The notes: a model not told the origin generated them from the sequence alone. A DNA stretch of 64,000 bases from Serendipita indica DSM 11827 (GCA_910890315.1 CAJVGD010000017.1:124001-188000); one strand, 5' to 3'. Positions 32,485 to 44,081 are shown, counted from the first letter of the stretch. Translations and numbers: made by a program.

Positions 32485-32689
32485 CGTTCCAGTCAATGTT
32501 AAGAGCCACTCCTTGTATAGTATAACAAATTCATGTTTGTATGATGTGAAGCCTAGATATACAATCGCGACAGCAAATGGGATACAAAGGTCGTACAGGA
32601 CATATCGGAAAGTGGCGGCGGTATTTGGAAGCGCGTGCTTATGTATATCCACAGATATATGGCATGCGTAATTTGGAGCGACATCAAAC

Positions 32690-33238
32690 ATACCACGAGT
32701 GGTGGACTCTTGTTCACCAGTACCGAAACCATAGGTGGTGGCCGTCTCATTGGCTACCAGATTCTCTTTGGCCTCTCGGTATGGCTGTCCAAATTCCTCG
32801 TAAGTTACTTGGTCCTACTGTAGTCTCGATGTGTTTCTGCCATTCCTGTCAGTCATGGCTATACAAGCGGAAAACACCGATAATCCTAAGCTGATTCCTC
32901 AAGCGTCGTCCCTCGTCAGCTTCCCCCGGCTCATCTGAGGTGTGTTGTGAATCGCCATTTCAGGATCAATCTTCAACAACAAGCTCAACACCGAACTGGT
33001 CACCTACGCCTCTGGTCTCCCACCGGAGACGCTTGAATTGGTCAAGCAGTCTGTCACCGTCATCTTTATACTCCCCAAGGAGATGCAAGGTATGGCCGTG
33101 CATGCGTACGTCAAGGCTTTCGACTATGTCTTTCTCCTCGATATCCTTGTATGTATACTCGCTACCGTTGCTGGCGCGTTTGTCCGTAATTGGGATCTCA
33201 AGACGCGTGGAGATGGTATGGCTGCCGGGGCGGCCTAG
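32690..33238 (+). pseudogene. decayed copy of the MFS copy-2 3' end
   Basis: The sequence repeats the last third of MFS copy 2: a LFTSTETIGGG- and [13 protein letters not shown]-like stretch, then [19 protein letters not shown]. From about 33000 a clean frame [19 protein letters not shown] runs to the stop at 33236-33238. The 5' part has frame changes, while the final 66 codons are open and roughly 85-90% identical to the parent. It sits between Hva1 paralogues A and B, which suggests MFS and Hva1 sequence were duplicated together. Confidence 0.78.
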
Positions 33239-34178
33239 TTGCTTCTTGCCTTGCATCGTTATCGCGCATGGATTTGTTTAGTATGTGCACGGCTTCTTAT
33301 CATAGTATATTGAGCGAATGAACTCGAATAGACTTCTCCATGAGCCCAACTCCTCAATGAGAATGCTTTGCAGCAAAATTCAGTACTCAGGGGGCAAACC
33401 CGCTCATCAGATACCTAAAAGTAAAGTAGATGGAGGTGCCAGCTTGAACAAGCCTCACCGCCATCGTCGTCGTTAACTGAAGGATTCACAAGACCGCAAC
33501 ATATATCGGCAGACATATTATATCAACCAAATTAGCTAGTTCGGCGATTAATCTCCCCTCCTAATGCCTCCGCGAAGGACTCCAAGCCTTGACCAAGTGT
33601 AAGGTAAGAACCATCTCTAGTGATACGCATTGCTTGGTAAAGACATAAGTCATTCGCGACATCACGGCTCGAAACGGGAAAAGCCGACCTCCAATAACGG
33701 ATCAATTTAACATCTTCCTGATACAAATGACTGATTGAGGCAATTCTTCCTTGTCGCGTCGCCCAGAGCTACAGGGAGTGAACCTCTGCCGTTAGGTGAC
33801 CAAAGTTCCCTGCATAAGTAACAGGTCCCCATTGACGAGCCCTATGGATGGCCACTGACATTGCCATTTATCAATTTATCCTTTCATTACAGTTCGACCA
33901 GTTCTGCGCGCTGTCGGCAGTGATGACCAAATCGAAAATCGACAATTAGAGACAATTCAAGTGAGTTTGGTAAATTTTGCTTGAATTTGTCGAGATCGAC
34001 GAGACCCTGATGCTCCATCCACAGAAGATGTTAGCCAAATTTGTATTCGTCGACACGACATCATCCATGATTCAACGTCGTCCCGTCCCCGCAATATCTC
34101 TCATCGGCTTCGCAAGAGGATGATGTGAATATTGACGAAACTGACGCGGACAATGATGCTTGCGAGATTGCTTCATGG
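33239..34178. other. intergenic
   Basis: About 940 bases after the MFS relic. The small minus-strand ORF at 33532-33726 has no intron or motif and is not supported. The last about 100 bases are the promoter of Hva1 paralogue B, similar to paralogue A's. Confidence 0.45.
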
Positions 34179-34185
34179 TATAAAT
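34179..34185 (+). promoter_or_regulatory. TATA box, Hva1 paralogue B
   Basis: TATAAAT, 63-69 bases upstream of the ATG at 34248, in sequence conserved with paralogue A's promoter. Confidence 0.55.
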
Positions 34186-34247
34186 ACCCCTCCGACTAGT
34201 GGTGACATTGCCAGAACGTTTCGTCTCATTCGAAAATTCTTTGAAAC

Positions 34248-34703
34248 ATGTCTCGCAAGGCTCAACAATCTGAAAGCTACGAAGTTGGAGACCGCGTTGA
34301 ATGTGCGTTTTTCTTCGCTCATCAATCCTTTCGGCTGACATTTGTACAGAGTATGCATGCGCGTAGGAACATGAATGTTGATTTGACCTCTTATAGTTAT
34401 GCAATTGGAGGAGCGACCGGCGGAAATGAACAGTCTACTACGGTCGGCGAGATTTGCGATAGTGCGTTGCCATACAACGTGCCATGATCACAAGACTGAA
34501 TCATCCACCAGTTTTGACGGAGAGAGCTCCTGCAGGAGATACTGGCGTCAATGTTCGCGCTTCTGACGAGAATCCGCGCTATGTGATCAAGAATTCGAAC
34601 ACTGGCAAGGTCCGTGTTTATTCTATTAGGATATCTACACGCTAACCATGGTACATAGGAAACGGCATACAAGGCCGATAATATCATTCGCAAGGTCAAT
34701 TAG
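34248..34703 (+). CDS. Hva1/TUDOR small protein, paralogue B
   Basis: Exons 34248-34302, one base at 34350, then 34397 onward to TAG 34701-34703. The product reads MSRKAQQSESYEVGDRVE, YAIGGATGGNEQSTTVGEI, LTERAPAGDTGVNVRASDE, PRYVIKNSNTGKETAYKAD and NIIRKVN. It is the closest relative of paralogue A in protein, intron positions and promoter. The introns on either side of the single base are 47 and 46 bases. No frame break. Function as for the family: a small barrel protein of unknown role. Confidence 0.82.
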
Positions 34704-35738
34704 TGATCTGTTCAATCTAGTGTAGTAGAATAAAGAAACTGCTTATGTGACGCGCAAAAGTGAGGCTCGATGCTCCAAGAGACAGAGGTAGAAGTGCTCG
34801 TTGCACACTGTAAAATCTCTATGACGAATGTAAACTTTCGTCACACACGGAATCAGCGGAGTCCGGGCATGCGTATATCAACCGATTACCTCTAGAATCC
34901 GTTCAGAACAGTTAATCGGTAATATCCAAACCTTGAGTAAGTTCACTCGCGTTGATGTCCCATTTCTCGATCCCTAGCGTGAAAAATCGAGAATGAGATG
35001 GGTCAACGCCGCACTCTATATATCGTAATCAGCTCGGATTCGTAGGCCCCTCTGAGAAATCCTGTGGTCAGAGAGAGACTGGAGCTTGAACTATTCGCCC
35101 CAACCACATTATCGATCTTACCTGACAACGTGCAAAAGGGGGAACTGTTGATACTAGATTGCATGAGGCGAGAGGCAAGAAATGGTAAGATCCAGCCATC
35201 GCGTCACGCATCCTTAAATACATTTAATTATAAGGGAATGAAGGTCATTGACTAAGTCTATTTTGGGAGCGCCAAGAGTCAAGGGAAACTTCGACAGGAA
35301 CGTCATTCAAATTTTCTGAGAAGTGACTAACTTTTCATTTCCTATCGCCACTTCGGCCTTGGGAACTCGGCATCTCTTAGGTTTCCTGATACTTAGCCCT
35401 CTGTATAAGTTTTGCAACTGCTCGATGTGAAGTAAGCTTCCTCGTGATGCCGAAACTGACCGGAGCTCCATCCACCACCGAAGCTCTACACGTTGAGCTC
35501 ACTCCGCCACCTCGTGTCAGATGAACGTCAGGCCTTCGAAATCGACTGATTTAAGTCCTCGATTAGATTGCTTTGCTTTGTTTCTCTGACGACGCCGAGG
35601 ACAGTCCCCGGCACGATTTTGATTTTGTGCAAGGAACAATGACCAAGATGACTTCACTCGCAACTTTGGATCGACGATCTGGAGAGAATCTATGACAGAC
35701 CGTGACGAAGAATGCAGGTTTAGATCTCGAGCAGTACC
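34704..35738. other. intergenic
   Basis: About 1 kb between Hva1 B and C. It contains no convincing ORF. A minus-strand open frame at 35517-35789 is the shadow of the promoter and leader of paralogue C. Confidence 0.45.
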
Positions 35739-35745
35739 TATAAAG
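35739..35745 (+). promoter_or_regulatory. TATA box, Hva1 paralogue C
   Basis: TATAAAG, about 100 bases upstream of the ATG at 35844. The promoter has diverged from those of A and B. Confidence 0.5.
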
Positions 35746-35843
35746 ACCCGTCGACGTCGGCAGACTTTGAAAAGCAGACCTGTCCACACTCGTCCACTTT
35801 CACAAATCGTCTACTATCTACCCAAATATTACAATTCTGCAAA

Positions 35844-36292
35844 ATGTCGTCTGAATTCAACACTGGTGATCGTGTGGACTGTTCGTCTCTTTGATTCCAT
35901 CTCGACCTCTGGCTTACCTATTCGCAGAGTACGGGCACTTCCTCATCTAACTGTGATGGGGTACTGACTCGTTCTAGCTATGCCATCGGCGGTCGTGGTG
36001 GTGCCAATGAGAACTCGTCCACCACGGGTGAAATCACCGACGGTACGTTGTGTCAATATCAAACTAACTATCGCTGACGTTTCCACAGTGCTGACTGAGA
36101 CTGCGCCGGCTGGCTCGACTGGAAATACGGTCAAGGCCTCTGCCGACGACCCGCGCTACGTGATCAAGAACGACAATACAGGCAAGGTGCGCTCGCTTAT
36201 CCCCTGAGCTAGACCCTCCTGATTTCTTTTCTACTTAGGAAACCGCGTACAAGGGCGACAATATCATTGGCAAGGCGGGCGACAAGGCGTGA
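35844..36292 (+). CDS. Hva1/TUDOR small protein, paralogue C
   Basis: Exons 35844-35880, a single base at 35928, then 35978 onward, with two later introns, to TGA 36290-36292. The product is MSSEFNTGDRVD, then YAIGGRGGANENSSTTGEI, VLTETAPAGSTGNTVKASA, PRYVIKNDNTGKETAYKGD and NIIGKAGDKA. It is the most typical family member of the three (short N-terminus, no basic extension). Introns on both sides of the base are 47 and 49 bases, with CTAAC and CTGAC branch-like sites. Retaining the first intron would give an immediate in-frame TGA in this copy, so it must be removed. Confidence 0.83.
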
Positions 36293-36416
36293 TTGAATGC
36301 GCTCATAATATTAGCTATACATGCGTTTGTCAACATGAAAGCAATGAAATCGGTTCCATTACAAATCTAATGTATGAAAGAAACGACCTATAGCTTATTC
36401 TGACAACATCCGGGGT

Positions 36417-38604
36417 TTACTCAGACTTTGCCAATTGACTGATCTCCATAAGGCCTAAGATTTCTTTCGAGGAATGATTTCGTGGCTGAAATCTGCACTG
36501 GAAATCTCGAGGGAGGCTGCAGGGAGTCAGCGTGGGTAGCGCAGGAGGCACGCGAACATACACAAATGCATTCTTGATGTATTCAACGTCCTCTGGACGA
36601 GGAACGGTTTGATCTTCTAATGGCAGAATCTTGAAGAGCGAGACGATTGATGCGGCGATGTGGAACCCGACTCTCTCAGCGAGATAGATACCTGGGCAGA
36701 CCCTATGCAGAAAGAACTCAGTAAAAAAGCTCACCTCTCATGAAATAGCGAACCTCATGCCAAACCCAAACAAAATGGAGGCCGGATGGGGAAGTGGAGG
36801 ATCATGATCCTCGAGGAATCTTTCAGGACGAAAGTTTTCGGGGTCTTTCCATACACGTGGGTCACTGAGCATAAACCTGGTCTCGTTAGTATATCTCTTA
36901 GAAAACGTCTCGGATCAACCTACCCAAAATTCTGGCTAATCATGGTACCTTGGGGGATATAATACCCATTGATTGTATCCTCTTTGTTGCTCACATGTGG
37001 AAGACCTAAATCAACGTTAATTTGAGGACGGGTTCAAAGGCGGAGGCGTACCAACTGGTGCGACTGGTCGCCAGCGTAATGCCTCTTTGTAGACGGCTTC
37101 GGTGTAGGGGAGCTTTTCCTTGTCCCCGATTTGAAGTGGTTGTACGCCACCTGTAACTTGCTCTATCTCCGCATATACCTTGTCCGCCACATGAGGATGG
37201 AGAAACATGGCGTGAATAAAAGAGACCAGAAGGTTGATAGTCTGACTACGGTTAGGTTCCTCTCATTGGAATGTTTGTGCTCACCGTTTCCGAACCAGCT
37301 GTTTATCAATTCGATCAGCTACATGGGCAGGTAAGGAGAAAGACAAACCTAGATAGAGGGCCGCAAGCGTGTCTTGCAATTCTTCGGATGGCCCAAACTC
37401 GTCCAACAGATCAGCAGCTAGACAATGACCCAGTTTTCCGGATTCCTGTTCAAAGTAAGCTTGGAAGACACAGACGACATCCGTACGTAGAGCTCGAGGA
37501 CTCGTGCATACGGTTTTGCGCGAACGAGTCTATTCAGGTATGCCGTTCGTATTCCCATTTTCCTGGACGATGGATCAGTCGCACAAACGATAGGTAGGTC
37601 GGACTCACTTGAAGTAGGCACCTGGCATCCAACTTGGAATAAACCGCACTTTGGTATGATAAGTAATGATCTAGACCGCGAGGTGTGACTCACAAAAGTT
37701 GAAGACGTCGACCATCCAAAATTTGCTGAAAGCAACACTAATGTTGCCCATAATCTCATTATCCCAGTCTACGAGCTCTTTGCCGAAGTCATTCCACATC
37801 TCTTCTCCATAGGTGAGTGAAATGACAATACTACCTAGCGTACTAGAAGGACATGAGTAAAGATCCGAGAGCACGACGCACGGAATGTACCTCGCGAGCG
37901 TGGGTCCAGGCGCTCCTTTTAGCTTTAACAACGATACCATGAGCTCGGATACACGGTCCTGAATTAAATGATCATGACTCGCAATCCGCTGTGGACCAAT
38001 CCCTCTCCGAAGCATCTTTCGCATAAACTGATGCTTTGCCCCCGGCTGAATAAAAGCCAGATTCCACTCGGTTTCCATCCTGACGACCATATTGTGAGCA
38101 TTCGGTGGAAACAGAGGAAGGGTGACGAACAAGTGCAGTGCCATGTAGCCAACTTTGCGGTCCGAATTGATATTCGCGCGCTTGGATAGTAGTTCTTGCG
38201 CCAATTCGTACGTATTGACGATGAGCATTGGCATGCCTGCAATGTCGACGTAGACCAGGTCACCTAATTTACCTGCGTCAGAACAAGTTTTCATCCTTGT
38301 CATAATTAGCGTACCGTACTTCCTCGCCCATTCACTAAAAGTATCTCCAATTTTCTCCTTGGGAAAGTCGAGAAGGTTGCCCAACAAAAAACGGCGCGGT
38401 GGACCAGGCGCATACAAACGGAATTGTGCATCTCGAAACCAGAAATCTCTTTAAGACCAAGACTTTGGTGTCGTTTAGACGAGGCTTCTCACCTGTCGAC
38501 GCGGTAATCGTCCGTCGAACTCCCCAGAAGAGAGCAGCAAACGACGTCGCAAGTGCGATTGACTGCCATGAGACTCGAGGAAGCGAGTCTGAAAGCTGGT
38601 TCAT
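36417..38604 (-). CDS. cytochrome P450 monooxygenase 1
   Basis: ATG 38604 (MNQLSDSLPRVSWQ) to the stop at 36417-36419, about 13 exons, all in frame. An N-terminal membrane anchor (SIALATSFAALFWGV) and the proline-rich hinge APGPPRRFLLGNL come first. The I-helix AGSETT (Glu in place of the usual Asp) is split by an intron. The ExxR region is KEALRWRP, the meander has FRPERFLEDHDP, and the haem motif is FGFGMRVCPGIYLAE, also intron-split. One exon follows a 41-base intron (about 37480). P450s of this kind oxidise xenobiotics or secondary metabolites at the ER with a reductase; the substrate is unknown. It shares gene structure with the P450 at 53601. The upstream frame starts at TTG 38646, so I used the first ATG. 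Confidence 0.88.
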
Positions 38605-38826
38605 TGCGTATGTGGTTAGAAAGACACCCGAGGCGGTAGGGCCCAAGAGGATCTTTGTTCAGGCACGGCGCGCCCAATGCACCTTGCGAGATGATCAGAC
38701 GCAAGTATCCGCTCAACTGTGGGTTTCATCAAGAATTATGATTGCTATTCCTCGATAAAAGGTGTTAATTCGAAGTACCAACTGTTGCGACGTGAGTGCG
38801 TAAAACGGGCGGGATTATAGTAGTCA

Positions 38827-39873
38827 TTAGAACGTCTCCTCCTCTTCTGCTGCGGGGTCAGGAACCTCGAACCCTTCCTGTACAACAGTTTTAGTGGATG
38901 TTGTTGTGAGAGGATAAGCTTACCTCTGTTGTGTAGAGAATCTTTTGAATCTCCCTCAACGTCTCATCATCTTTCCCCTCTGCCTCTAGAGTTTCGAGTT
39001 GCTGTTGGCTAAGAATCTCAATATCTCGCAGCTAATCAACGCTCAGCATATGATGAATCAAGCTGTTGGTTTATAGTCTCACCTTGGCGAAATAGAAATC
39101 TCGCTCCTTTTCCAAGCCAGTTATATGTTCCTTTAACTCGGCAAGTTGGTGTTGGAGAGACGTGATTTCGGCAGACGAAGGCGTGACACGCGCCCCTCCC
39201 ACCGGCGTCTTTCCTCGAGGAGCAGCACTGCCTCCTGCACCGGTGCGTAACCCGCTGTTGGGACGGCCTGCGGCGGCACCGACGGGGGCAATCGTCGCTG
39301 GAGGCTCGCCAGCCTGTCCCTTGCGGCGTGCGACGGCATCGTATCCCTGGCCAGCATAGTTCTGGTCCCAGTATCGTTTGACCCATTGAAGAAACTCGAG
39401 GTTATCTTGCATCTTGCATTTGACGAGCCTGTCTACGGGGATAGGCTATAGCCTAGTCAGATTCTTTGGTGTTCGACGGAACCCGGGGGATGAGCAAATC
39501 GGCATTGTCAAGGGAAGAGGGGGGTTGAAATATTGATGATACAATGCTAGGATAGCTGGCAGAGCAAAGGACGGCTTACCTTGTCAATCTTCTTTCTCTC
39601 GAAGAAGGTCTGCAAGACTTTAAAGTTTGCAAGACTCTCGTATTCTCGCTTTGCGTCAAACTTGACTCTAGTGACCGGGAGATCGCCTGTGACACGAAAC
39701 GGCGGGGGGCGATGATCAGCGGAGGTGTAACAGATTGCAGAGGTCGTCGTACCATAGATAGAATCAAAGATCTGGCAATAGGCTGCGCCTGTTCCGCATT
39801 GTTCTATCTTTGTATAGTTGATTTGCAGCAGATCATTGAGCCACTGCAGCAGTTCTGTTCTAGACTCGCCCAT
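38827..39873 (-). CDS. EB1/Mal3 microtubule plus-end-tracking protein
   Basis: ATG 39873 ([16 protein letters not shown]) to TAA 38827-38829, several exons. The N-terminal calponin-homology fold is visible: [40 protein letters not shown], then [17 protein letters not shown] Gly/Pro/Ala/Arg-rich linker follows. The C-terminal coiled coil ([37 protein letters not shown]) ends in an acidic tail EEEETF. Mal3/EB1 binds growing microtubule ends and recruits partners through its C-terminal EB homology domain. It shares a divergent promoter with the DHX33 helicase. Intact. Confidence 0.93.
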
Positions 39874-40185
39874 CGATGCTGTATGTGGCTGTCTGAATGC
39901 GTGACTTGTATGCTAAACTTGTTCAAGTCGTGGAATCCAGTGGATCGGGGGAAATGGGTGCGGGTGCACTAACGAGAGCGGGCGGAGAGGCGTGGCGAGA
40001 TCCAAGGTTTACAGAATATTTGCAGCCCTGCCCTCTGCCCTCGACCTTGTTGGCCGTTGCGGACAAGAAAATGCTCGACACGCAACAGAGCATTGCGGGT
40101 ACGTGAAAAGGATCGAAATTGGATGCTATCAGAGGCTGAACACGCTCAAAGTCCCCATTTCCTCCCTGCAAAGCGCCACTTTGCA

Positions 40186-42788
40186 ATGGAAGACGTGGGA
40201 AGTCGACCAAACAAGAAGAGAAGGATAAACGACGCGTCTACCTCTAATCATGCAGACATTTCGGCCACCCACGGCTTGCAAAGTGGCAAACTTATGGCGC
40301 TACAAAGGTCGAGAGAGCTTTTGCCAATATGGCCTGGTGAGTTACCAACAAATTCGTATAAGCAAATGCTTATCCCCTTCGTTGCATAGGCAAGGACGCC
40401 ATTGTAGACGCAGTGAAACACTCAGACTCGGTTGTCATTATTGGAGAACCAGGAAGTGGAAAAACTACGCGTATGTACAGAAAAACTAGTATATGAACTC
40501 TTCAGCTGATTCTTTCAATGGCAGAGGTCCCCCAGTACCTTCTCGACGCTGGTCTCATCTCCCCCGAAGGATTGATAGCCGTCACCCAACCGAGAAAAGT
40601 CGCCGCAACGACCATCGCAGCTCGGGTTGCACAAGAGAGAAATGCAAAACTGGGCTCCGAAGTGGGATACGCAATCCGTTTCGACGACCAGTCCTCGCCA
40701 GAGACACGAATCAAGTTTTACACAGATGGCATGCTCCTCAGGGAGATGCTCAATGATTCCCAATTAAAGAGGTGTGATGTTGTCATCGTGGACGAGGCGC
40801 ACGAGCGAACGCTTCGCACAGACGTGCTCCTCGCCAATTTAAAGCGAATTCAAAAGGCGCGCAGCGCAGAACCCAACGATAAAAAGGAGGGGAAACGAAA
40901 GGAGCGATGGGAGAGACGTCCCCTCAAGATTATCGTCATGAGCGCCTCTCTTCAAGCCGAACGATTTAGTCGATACTTGAACAAGTACGGATCTACACCT
41001 CGAATCTTCCAATATTTATACGTTTGCAGTGCCCCTGTTCTCTATGTAAAGGGTCGACAACATCCCGTTAGGCTATTCTATTCCAAAACCTCGCAAGAAG
41101 ACTACCTAGATTCGGCATTGCGGACGTTCTTTCAAATCCATTACGAAAAGGAACCAGGGGACGTCTTGATCTTCCTTCCTGGTAAGCAAGCTCTCGGGGA
41201 CTCAATGATTCCATCGCTAATAATGGCATAGGTCAAGAAGACATTGAGAATCTCGCGTCGACGATCAAATTGTATGCCGCTCAACGGCCCATGGACAGCC
41301 TCGACGTAGGACAGCTTTACGACGGCAGCAACGTCTGCTGATTCTTTCCAGGTCGCCGTCCGACCGCTCTACGCCGCTCTGCCAGTGGCCAAGCAGCATG
41401 AAGCGTTTTACAAAGCACCCCAAAACACGCGCAAATGTGTCTTGGCCACGAATATAGCGGAGACTTCGGTCACGATACCAAATATTCGCTTCGTGATTGA
41501 TTGTGGTCTCTGCAACGAAAAGCGCTACCTCGCACCTGAAAAGGGCCCTGGTACATGGTTTGTCTGCTCGTTGATCCCGAGCTGACATTTGATAGGTATT
41601 GAACGGCTCTCCCCGACCGAGATAAGTCAATCATCTGCCATACAAGTGAGTAGTTTGTCGATTCTTTCACTTCGCTCATTCCTTCCAGAGAGCAGGTAGA
41701 GCTGGTCGAGACGGACCAGGCAAATGCTTTCGATTATACACGGAACAGACGTACAAACAACTCTTACCCGCACAAATCCCAGAGATCAAGCGCTGCGATC
41801 TCAACTTTGCTATCCTCCAACAAAAGTCGTTTGGTTACGATATCGAGGAGATGGATCTCATGGATAAGCCAGAGCTAAATGCCGGTAGGCTCATCGCTTC
41901 TTGGTAATTCTTCGCTCAGCCAGCGACAGTCAAAGCGTCAAAGACGATCCTCAAAATCCTTGGTGCCGTCAATCAACAATTCGAAATCACCTCGGTGGGC
42001 AAACTGATGGCCAAGCTCCCTCTCGAACCACACTTGGCCCGTGCATTATTACAATCGAAGGAAAACGGCTGCACAAAGGAGGTGATCAGCATCGTATCCA
42101 TTCTCTCCGCGTCGTCCAAGGTGTTTTACGATCTCCCGAATAACGAAGACCGAGAAGCGGCGTTCCAAGCGCGTTCCAAGTTTCATCACCCATCCGGCGA
42201 CCACCTCACACTCCTCAACGTCTTTCGCGCCTACGACGAAATATCCGAGGGAGTCAAATCCTCTTCGTCTTCCAATGGGCAGAATGGTATTGGGCGCGGT
42301 GAGAGAAAGGAGTGGTGTCGACGGCAGTTTTTGAATGAGCGTGCGCTTGCAGAGGCCACCCGGATTCGGGATCAGCTCGAGCGGGCGTGTCAGCAGGCTT
42401 CTATTGATCCCAAGCAAAGCTGTGGAGATGCACATGAGCCCGTCCTCAAGTCGCTCTTTCGTGGCTTGGTTCATCATACTGCCTTGAAGCAGCTGGATGG
42501 TTCGTACAAAGCTGGTGAATTGGTGCGCTTCTTCTGCTTACTTCTGCTTACTTGGATGTTCAACTAACATTGTACTTTACAGCCTATCAAGATTCATCCA
42601 TCGTCTGTACTCTGTGATAAAAAGCCCACTGGGCTCATGTATGAAGAACTCGTGAGACACTCGACTGTAAAATCTCTTAGACTGACGCTTGATAGGTTCT
42701 TACTAGTTTCCACTACGCACGGTGTGTATCCGCGTTTCCTCCAGCCTGGCAGATGGAGTGGTCAGACTCGTTGCGCAAGTCATTGTAA
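40186..42788 (+). CDS. DEAH-box RNA helicase, DHX33/Dhr2 type
   Basis: ATG 40186 (MEDVGSRPNKKRRIND) to TAA 42786-42788, about ten exons. Motifs: I GEPGSGKTTQ, Ia TQPRKVAA, Ib TDGML, II DEAH in IVDEAHERTL, III SAS, IV LIFLPGQEDIE, V TNIAETS, VI QRAGRAGR. The ratchet/OB region runs to VLTSFHYARCVSAFPPAWQ. These match human DHX33 and yeast Dhr2, which act in ribosome biogenesis. At 40991-41029 a 39-base in-frame stretch precedes the conserved APVLYVKGRQHPV. It begins ATCTAC and ends TTTGCAG, and looks like an old intron that lost its GT donor and became coding. The last exon stops 18 bases before KIN17's stop on the other strand. Confidence 0.92.
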
Positions 42789-42806
42789 TTTCCTGGTAAC
42801 CATCGT

Positions 42807-44081
42807 TCAAATCTTGTGCGTAATTATGCCATAAATGAACGTTGATTGGAAGCATGTCCTACAAATAACAAGTATACAGATTTGCCTAGCACGAACGCTC
42901 TCCCGTTCCATCCGTCTTCGCTTGCGCTCCATATCCTCTTGCATGAGCGCTTCTGCAACACTCAACGGTCTCTTGACACCCGCAGTGGAAGGCACGCTGG
43001 ACCCCTTGAGAGGATTCGAGCTTCCTGCCTTGAACACGTTTGTCGGCGCGGGTTTCGCGGCGGCTTTGAAGACGTTTGACTTGAAGACATTGGTGGGAGC
43101 GGCAGGTTTCGGAGGTTGAGCGGCGGGAGTTGGGGCTAATGGAGCGTCGACGGCAGGTGTCTGAGTGGATGTAGACGGTGAAGACGAGCTAGCCTCTTCT
43201 TTCGGAGGAGAAAGAGCCTGGGCTGAAGTTTCGGGCGAGTTGGCGGCTGGCTTCTTCAAGTTGAGCGATAGCTTGACCTTTTCGCCCTCCTCGCGTTTGA
43301 GCTCGGCTGGTGGTGTCGTACCGGAGGAGTCTTCGTCGTCTACTTTGAACTGACTCTGATGTGCTGCTGATCGCTCTATCTGCTCCTCGATCATCTGCCG
43401 CTCGCGCTGTTCGTCGGACTTGTTCAAACGCTCCTTCTTCATGTTGGCCTCCTGAAATACCGTGAGCCATATTTTATGACTTTAATGCAGATACGTACCG
43501 CTTTCGCGAGAGCTTTGGGAGAATTGTCGATCCACGAGATGAACAATCCTTTCTCAGTGTCCTCAGCTTTGACGATCCCTGCTTGGGCCAAATGGCCAAT
43601 GAAACCGGTCAATGTCACCCAACGAGTGGCGTTCATGTGTAGGTGATTCTTGTCGCGGATATATTCTTGGTAGATGTTATTCGCCTTGACGCGCTCCGTA
43701 CCGCAACTGGAGTCAATGCATTAGCGCCCTATCAACTTGGCAAGAGTAAAGAAGAAATAGACATACGTTCTCGAAAGCAATGCGACAAACTCGCTTTGGA
43801 ACTGCATCGAATAGTCGTGGATGTGCTTTCCGGCGTTCTCTCCAACCACGAGCATCTGGCGCAAGTGTCCCTCGGATTGCGTATGACATTTGAAGCCATT
43901 CTCGTCTCTACATTGCTTTTGACAAACTTGACAGTACCAACGAAGTCGCTGGAGGCCCTTGGACTTCATGGCGTTGGCCAGATACTTTGGAGTCCCGACT
44001 TCAGCGCGTTTTCCCTGTGATACGAGACGACGATTATTAGCGAAATACTTTGGGTATTTTTGTACAATAAACGCGTACCAT
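42807..44081 (-). CDS. KIN17/Rts2 DNA- and RNA-binding zinc-finger protein
   Basis: The ATG at 44081-44079 stands alone in its exon. The first intron (GTACGC...CACAG) follows at once, and the second exon starts GKRAEVGTPKYLANAMKSKG. The C2H2 finger (YCQVCQKQCRDENGFKCHTQ, then SEGHLRQM) is followed by the winged-helix region (VKANNIYQEYIRDKNHLHMN, RWVTLTGFIGHLAQAGIV). A Pro/Ala/Ser-rich low-complexity tail ends after ERKRRRMERESVR; the last 25 codons before the stop at 42807-42809 are not conserved. KIN17 acts in pre-mRNA splicing and DNA replication and repair. It converges tightly on DHX33. Confidence 0.92.

Noticed and set aside
33532-33726. Small minus-strand ORF as a gene
   Set aside because: Sixty-four codons with no motif, intron or relative. 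It falls in a spacer that differs between the two Hva1 duplicates.
38604-38646. P450 1 start at the upstream TTG
   Set aside because: The first codon of the longer open frame is TTG, not ATG. The ATG at 38604 directly precedes the membrane anchor.
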